From Mitosporidium daphniae (lineage: Eukaryota; Microsporidia), in contig NW_013546136.1 in NCBI RefSeq assembly GCF_000760515.2, positions 1 through 20,850 of the forward strand: a stretch of DNA of 20,850 nt, in the 5' to 3' direction. This document shows, piece by piece, positions 16,444-20,850 of the stretch; position 1 is the first letter of the stretch, and the number at the start of each line of letters is the position of its first letter. The position numbers and the translations under genes were made by a program. The notes under the pieces were generated by a model that saw only the letters and a list, made by a program, of their open reading frames with translations, did no database searches and was not told where the DNA came from.

Positions 16444-17919
16444 ATGATGTCCACCTCCGCTTCCATGGGTCCTGTTGTCTCCCCATCCCAAGGTACTTGT
16501 TGTTGTTACAAAAATAGGGAACAATTTTGGCATTTTAGCCATGGAAATCTATTTTCCTTCTCTCTACGTTTCTCAGTCAGAGTTGGGTATCGGTTTTTGT
16601 GCATTATGTTTAGAGTGTCACGACAATGTTTCCCAGGGCAAATATACTAAGGGCTTGGGGCAAACAAACATGGCTGTTTGCGCGCCATGTGAAGATATTT
16701 GCTCGATTTCCCTCAATGCGGTCTCTCAATTGATGTCAAAATATAAAATTTCCTATCAATCCATTGGACGGCTAGAAGTTGGTACGGAAACATTAATTGA
16801 CAAGTCCAAGTCCATCAAATCGGTCATCATGGACCTGTTTAACGGCAACGGTTGTTATGATGTTGAAGGTGTCGATGTAAAGAATGCTTGTTACGGCGGA
16901 GTTGCGGCCTTCTTTAATACCATTGCTTGGATGGAGAGCTCCTGTTGGGACGGTCGGCTTGGGCTCGTTGTCGCCGGAGATATAGCTGTATATGAACGAG
17001 GCCCGGCTCGCCCAACTGGCGGTGCTGGCGTGGTTGCCATTCTGGTGGGGCCAAACGCCCCGATCGTTTGTAACGGGGTCAGAGCCTCCCATATGAAGCA
17101 TGCTTATGATTTCTTCAAACCGAATTTATCTACAGATTTTCCGATCGTAGATGGCCCTCTTTCTTTAAAATCGTATTTTGAAGCGCTTTCATCCTGCTAC
17201 CGATTATTCCGCACAAAAAGAAACATCACAAGCAAGAGCCCGCTGGATGCGTACGATTTCTATCTTTTTCATTCTCCCTTTGGAAAATTGGTTCAAAAGG
17301 CACTGTCCAAATTGGTAATCGAGGATCGCTTAAATAATTCTAGTATTATGAAGACATTAACAGTATCAATGATACGCCGGATGTATGTGCTTTTCTTATC
17401 TTTAGGAAGCACTGAATTTTGATGACAAAACCCTGGAAAATGAGATGCTTGCAGCTAGCCAGGAGCTTTTTTTGCAAAAGACACAGCCTACACTTGCTTG
17501 CTCAAGAGAGTTGGGCAACATTTATTGCGGCGCCTTGTTTTCTGGGCTGATCTCTTTGATATGTAGCCAAGCTGGGGACTCGTTGGTTGGTTTATTGTCT
17601 TAACCTTAGATCGGCAAAAAGTGCCTATTATTTGCATATGGTTCTGGATACTGCTCCTCGATGTTTGAACTGAGAATTACTTCGTCTGTTGAGTACATTT
17701 CAAAGACCATCGCGTTGAGTGAGCGGCTCTCAGAAAGGACCAAAATATCGCCCATCCAATTTTCACTAGTAACTTGCATGTCTAACTTTATAGCTGCTCG
17801 ATGATAAAGGGCATGCTGAAAATGCCAAGTTCAATTCTCTTGTTCCGAACAGAACAATCGTTTTAAGCGAAATCGATGCCAAGTGCAGAAGGATATACCA
17901 AGCTAAATCGGAAAAATAA
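16444..17919 (+). CDS. HMGCS: Hydroxymethylglutaryl-CoA synthase, 7 exons
   Basis: This enzyme condenses acetyl-CoA with acetoacetyl-CoA to HMG-CoA, the entry to the mevalonate pathway for sterols and isoprenoids. Exons are 16444-16492, 16518-16586, 16614-17314, 17344-17382, 17406-17585, 17610-17768 and 17794-17919; introns are 25, 27, 29, 23, 24 and 25 nt. The spliced CDS is 1323 nt (440 aa), near the family length. All three catalytic residues are present: Glu98 in LEVGTETLIDKSK, the thiolase-type Cys132 in NACYGG, and His259 in FHSPFGKLVQK. Other landmarks are GILAMEIYFPS, GKYTKGLGQTNM, DIAVYERGPARPTGGAG, HAYDFFKPNL, PIVDGPLS, KALSKL-YYEDIN across intron 3, CLLFAYGSG (glycine-rich substrate loop) and the end EIDAKCRRIYQAK. 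The first Met of a tandem ATG pair is used here; the second, at 16447, is equally possible. No organelle signal is obvious. The stop lies within AATAAA. Confidence 0.95.
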
Positions 17920-18238
17920 ATACGAGTTTATTGATTTGCACCAGAAAGCGGTGTCTGTACGGGTCTGGTGTGCTCCATTTGCAATGTAAACGTACGGAAT
18001 AAAGCATAAGGGGATGTGGGGCTGGCTAAATTACACCGGCTTCTTCCTCGCCATTTATCACTATAGCATCTAGTAGGGAAAACGGTAGACGATGTTTCCT
18101 GGAAACCGGTATGGAGCACTTTTTGGAAAATTCGGGCATATAACCGGTCAATATAAGCGATGTGCGCCCAAGTATGAAAACACTCGATTTCAACTGGCGG
18201 CTGGCTAAATTGGTGTCTGCATTGTGTGAATGGCACAC
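17920..18238. other. Region without a confident gene; overlapping minus-strand frames
   Basis: Two minus-strand frames overlap here. One (18238-17928) is open for 102 codons without an ATG near its beginning. Another has an internal ATG at 18139 and runs MPEFSKKCSIPVSRKHRLPF to a stop at 18026. Neither resembles a family I know and I could not join them with introns that keep one frame. This may be a small intron-containing gene, a relic, or non-coding sequence. Confidence 0.3.
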
Positions 18239-18561
18239 TTAAATTGGAGGCAAAGCCAAAGCCTCCGAAGGCTTGTTTTTTATTTTCAATAGCCGGTATG
18301 TCTTAATGGATGTCCAAAGCGTCTGTTTATCACTGTCTCCACAACTCTGGGCTCCCCGTACCCAATCCTGCTTCCAGCCGAGTCAACAATAGTGGGCACC
18401 ACAAACTCCAGCCAAAATGCAGATGGCCATATGGCTAAGCTGCCAAAAGGACATTTAAAAGCCTCTCGAGTAGATTGAATAAGCTGAGCAGAGTGGGCGA
18501 AGAGGGCGCCATCAACGAAGAATGACTTTATTTAGAAAACACCGATACTGACACGCAACAT
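18239..18561 (-). CDS. Probable 3-exon gene, unknown 87-aa protein (reconstructed)
   Basis: Exons are 18561-18553, 18525-18334 and 18301-18239; introns are 27 and 32 nt. The spliced CDS is 264 nt (87 aa), MLRSFFVDGALFAHS through FGSLAIWPSAFWLEFVVP and GYGEPRVVET to EALALPPI. The middle exon is open for about 80 codons without an ATG, so a short upstream exon is needed, and ATG-TTG-CGT followed by a GT...AAG intron supplies one. If the second intron is not removed, the frame ends at 18286 as 82 aa. I do not recognise the protein; the aromatic-rich WPSAFWLEF segment is distinctive. The start faces the gene at 18690 across 128 bp. Confidence 0.4.
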
Positions 18562-18689
18562 ATATTAAGCTTTGGCTGTGTATCTCATCATTGATGCATG
18601 GTTGGTTGAAGAATATCTTTTCATTAAACTGGTAGGAAAAGAGTATATTTTTATGGCCAAAAAATTAATTTATTTAAAATCGAGCTCGG
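18562..18689. promoter_or_regulatory. Divergent promoter upstream of the 643-aa gene
   Basis: This holds AAAAAATTAATTTATTTAAA at about 18659-18678, directly upstream of the ATG at 18690. The left boundary depends on the reconstructed minus-strand gene. Confidence 0.45.
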
Positions 18690-20621
18690 ATGATTAGAAA
18701 GGGCTGCTTTTTGTGGATTCACCCTAAAACATCGTTGCCTTTTTTAGTGCTCTCTTCTCGTTCGTCTTATTCCATCGACCCTGCGGTTGCAAATCCCGCC
18801 ACTAAAGATTCCAAAACCGCAAAGGTATTATCCACAAAGAAAACACAAGATCCAAAAGCCTCGTCTAATGTCAAAAAAGAGCCGATTTCGAAAAAGGAGC
18901 GTGATCCTGCAAATGGAGCGTTTAGCTTATCATCTCAAGTAAGCGTAGAGGATAAAGCTGCTATCTTTAATGCCAGGACTGATCATTCGACTGCTGAACG
19001 AGGATTTGAAGTCCGATCTAGCCTTGAGGAGTTTAATTCTGCTTTCGGTATAGCAGCGCCGATAGAAAATCATCCGCAAAATCCACCACTCGTGCCTGAA
19101 GAGACCGATGTGACAAATGAAAAGAATGACAGCGCAAAGCCCACCTTGTCATCCATAATATCAACCAACTTTGCGCACGAAAATCACCAATTTAATAACG
19201 CCCCTCCAATTCCAAAGAGTATTTCCAAGTTTTTTCCGGTAACCAAGAAAGTTCCGAGGCCAAAGTCTGCACCATCCTGCTCCAGGGAAGATGCCTCGCC
19301 TAAAATGGCAGGATTTACCAGCAGCAATACGGAATACACCCAAGAGCCCGATAAAGGCACATCAAAGCCGACACCGATTTCTACCTCGTATAGCGGCATT
19401 ACTCCCAATTCTGCCAAAAGCAATGACGGCGGCTCCAATTCAAACTTTTTTAATAACCAAAGGCATAGAGGCCTGAATTCGTCCCACCTTCAGGGCGGAT
19501 TGGTTTCCATCGTCCCAAAAGACGCGCCGCTTTCAAGCCAAGACCATTTTTATTCATTGATTTCAAAAAATATCTCCGAAGATGTGTCTTTTTGCGAGCA
19601 AAAAGAAATCATATTCGATGAAAACAGCGCCTCCACACATCAAGAGGTCAACTTGAAAAAAATACAAGAAAGTGTTGCTCCATCCCTGGACGTGGCCAGG
19701 TTTGGCAATTTTTCTTCCTCTTCTTTCGAGAGATCCGAGGCCAGCATTGTCAAAAGCATTTCGTTTGCCTTTCCAGCGAATCAAGCTAGTGTGATTTCGC
19801 TCCTCAATTTATATGACCGGCAATTAGATTATAATGCCACGCGCGACCTCAAAATTGAGATTTTTCTGAAGACGCTTCGTTTGCTATTTTACCTGTACAA
19901 GCCCACCGTATTCTCGGCATCGACGATCTTTAATATTAGCAAGCTAAAATGTATTGCAGAAGAATCGTCCAACTGGAGGGATATATCGCTAGTTTTCCCT
20001 CTTGAGCGGATGTTGCCATCATCGAAATCGTTCCAAGATTCCAGGATAACTTTTCCAATCGAGGTGCATATTGCCGTCATGAGCATCTTGGACAAAATCA
20101 GGGCAAAGCTATTTGCGTACGAATATTACTTGGAGTTTCTGATGAAAGATCCTGTTCCCTGCTCAAATCCGATCTTGTTGCGAAATGTAATAAAGGCGCT
20201 GTCTAGCCACCAGTTTGCTTCCAAGTCTGTGTTTGACCATTTCCTTAGAAACGGCGGCATTCCAACACCGGACATCGTTGTGGATCTACTGGCAACCCCG
20301 AATTTGATTGATTCCGCATGCTTGTATGAATCGTATTTTGACCAGTATATTAAAATCCCCTATTTAGAGCAAAAAATCCTTCCAGAAGAAGCCAAGAAAA
20401 TCGATGACCGGCAACTCCTGCAAGCAACAAAGTCGATGTTGGGGATGTATGTTCGAGGAGCAATGTCGTGTCCATCGTACAACCAAAACAAGATTTTTGC
20501 TCTTAAATGCTGGATCAAAAAGTATGCACCATCGGTAGCGTGCAGCCCAGACTTTCATATTGCTTGTAAAATAGTTCTCAAAGAGAAGCCACAGCAGGAT
20601 CCAACCTTGATCTTGGATTAA
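18690..20621 (+). CDS. Hypothetical 643-aa protein, possible mitochondrial targeting
   Basis: This is a single uninterrupted frame of 643 codons. The first 30 residues (MIRKGCFLWIHPKTSLPF, then SSRSSYS) contain basic, hydrophobic and Ser residues but no acid until Asp30, which suits a mitochondrial presequence. Residues 35 to about 370 are low-complexity, rich in Ser, Pro, Lys, Asn and Thr, and look disordered. From about 370 the protein changes to an ordered, helical domain of about 270 aa (SLLNLYDRQLDYNATRDLK, EVHIAVMSILDKIRAKLF, QLLQATKSMLGMYVRGAMS). The family is not recognised. A mitochondrial RNA or translation factor with a divergent helical-repeat C-terminus would fit but is speculation. 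No intron is visible. An AATAAA lies about 10 bases after the stop. Confidence 0.72.
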   Translation: MIRKGCFLWIHPKTSLPFLVLSSRSSYSIDPAVANPATKDSKTAKVLSTKKTQDPKASSNVKKEPISKKERDPANGAFSLSSQVSVEDKAAIFNARTDHSTAERGFEVRSSLEEFNSAFGIAAPIENHPQNPPLVPEETDVTNEKNDSAKPTLSSIISTNFAHENHQFNNAPPIPKSISKFFPVTKKVPRPKSAPSCSREDASPKMAGFTSSNTEYTQEPDKGTSKPTPISTSYSGITPNSAKSNDGGSNSNFFNNQRHRGLNSSHLQGGLVSIVPKDAPLSSQDHFYSLISKNISEDVSFCEQKEIIFDENSASTHQEVNLKKIQESVAPSLDVARFGNFSSSSFERSEASIVKSISFAFPANQASVISLLNLYDRQLDYNATRDLKIEIFLKTLRLLFYLYKPTVFSASTIFNISKLKCIAEESSNWRDISLVFPLERMLPSSKSFQDSRITFPIEVHIAVMSILDKIRAKLFAYEYYLEFLMKDPVPCSNPILLRNVIKALSSHQFASKSVFDHFLRNGGIPTPDIVVDLLATPNLIDSACLYESYFDQYIKIPYLEQKILPEEAKKIDDRQLLQATKSMLGMYVRGAMSCPSYNQNKIFALKCWIKKYAPSVACSPDFHIACKIVLKEKPQQDPTLILD

Positions 20622-20656
20622 ATTGGTTAATTAAATAAAATTTAAGTTATTTTTTT
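20622..20656 (+). promoter_or_regulatory. 35-bp spacer carrying an AT box before UTP21
   Basis: TTAATTAAATAAAATTTAAG in this spacer combines an AATAAA for the upstream gene with the AAATTTAA-type box for the downstream gene, two head-to-tail plus-strand genes 35 bp apart. Confidence 0.5.
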
Positions 20657-20850
20657 ATGAAAAGCTGCAAATTGGAACAAAAGACTCCCGAATGCCACAC
20701 GTTGTTCGTAAGGAACAGAGATCTGGGAGTGGTCTGTAATTTGCTGCCTCCTGTGTTTCAGAAGAGGGAGACCGCTTACTATGTGGTTGCCTGCACCGGG
20801 CCTTCGTTTCACATTTATGACGTCGAAAAATTGGATCTGCTGTTCCAATT
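20657..20850 (+). CDS. UTP21: U3 snoRNP protein Utp21/WDR36 (partial, N-terminus)
   Basis: The first 64 codons of a WD40 protein run off the window. The pattern LFVRNRDLGVVCNLLPPVF, AYYVVACTGPSFHIYDVEKL and DLLFQ matches the first blade of Utp21/WDR36, where the family reads roughly as lG-V-N-P, a Val-Cys-Gly-SF-YD motif, then L-L-F. Utp21 is part of the UTP-B module of the small-subunit processome and is needed for 18S rRNA maturation in the nucleolus. The ATG at 20657 follows the AT box directly, and the usual N-terminal extension of the family is short, so this start is likely. Introns downstream cannot be judged. Confidence 0.72.
   Translation, partial: MKSCKLEQKTPECHTLFVRNRDLGVVCNLLPPVFQKRETAYYVVACTGPSFHIYDVEKLDLLFQ

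Noticed and set aside
16150-16542. 130-codon minus-strand frame with a repeated LLAYG motif
   Set aside because: The repeat is the translation of the 15-bp minisatellite and the frame overlaps Sec8 and HMG-CoA synthase exons on the other strand.
1-20850. Bacterial or organellar origin, or a reassigned genetic code
   Set aside because: The genes are eukaryotic nuclear types with spliceosomal introns, and TAA, TAG and TGA all end family-length proteins (Sec8, Snf7, PITP), so the standard code holds.

Overview
The window looks like a compact eukaryotic nuclear genome, most likely an early-branching fungus on the Rozellomycota/Microsporidia side. The evidence is the gene set (ESCRT-III Snf7, exocyst Sec8, class I PITP, HMG-CoA synthase, Ate1, QTRT1, a DDX60-like helicase, Utp21), intergenic gaps of 14 to about 250 bp, the standard genetic code, AT-rich AAATTT-type boxes before start codons, and very short spliceosomal introns. 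The lineage is an inference; the eukaryotic gene content is not. A twin CX9C protein points to mitochondria being kept. I found no tRNA, rRNA, CRISPR array, transposon or viral element.

Layout. 1-497 (+): 3' end of the queuine tRNA-ribosyltransferase catalytic subunit. 514-598: three tandem 29-bp repeats between convergent stops. 1732-645 (-): arginyl-tRNA-protein transferase. 1774-2034 (+): twin CX9C protein. 4271-2199 (-): 690-aa protein of unknown function. 5271-4443 (-) and 5359-5982 (+): two divergent small multi-exon genes that I rebuilt from splice signals. 10579-6017 (-): intronless DDX60-like helicase. 10580-11170: gap with poly-C tracts, a perfect hairpin and a possible 50-aa ORF. 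12012-11171 (-): Snf7/CHMP4, 6 exons. 12268-13393 (+): phosphatidylinositol transfer protein, 8 exons. 14460-13408 (-): unknown, 2 exons. 14524-16321 (+): Sec8-like exocyst subunit, 9 exons. 16321-16387: 15-bp minisatellite. 16444-17919 (+): HMG-CoA synthase, 7 exons. 18561-18239 (-): probable small 3-exon gene. 18690-20621 (+): 643-aa protein of unknown function. 20657-end (+): start of Utp21/WDR36.

The main result is the splicing. Five genes that single-frame ORF calling cuts into fragments (Ate1, Snf7, PITP, Sec8, HMG-CoA synthase) each become one continuous family-like protein when GT...AG introns are removed. Of these 29 introns, 28 are only 23-36 nt long and one is 110 nt; 25 begin GTA and 23 end TAG. 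The three longest genes have no intron that I can see. The genes do not form a pathway or operon; they are packed housekeeping genes for tRNA modification, N-degron tagging, membrane trafficking, lipid transfer, the mevalonate pathway and ribosome biogenesis.
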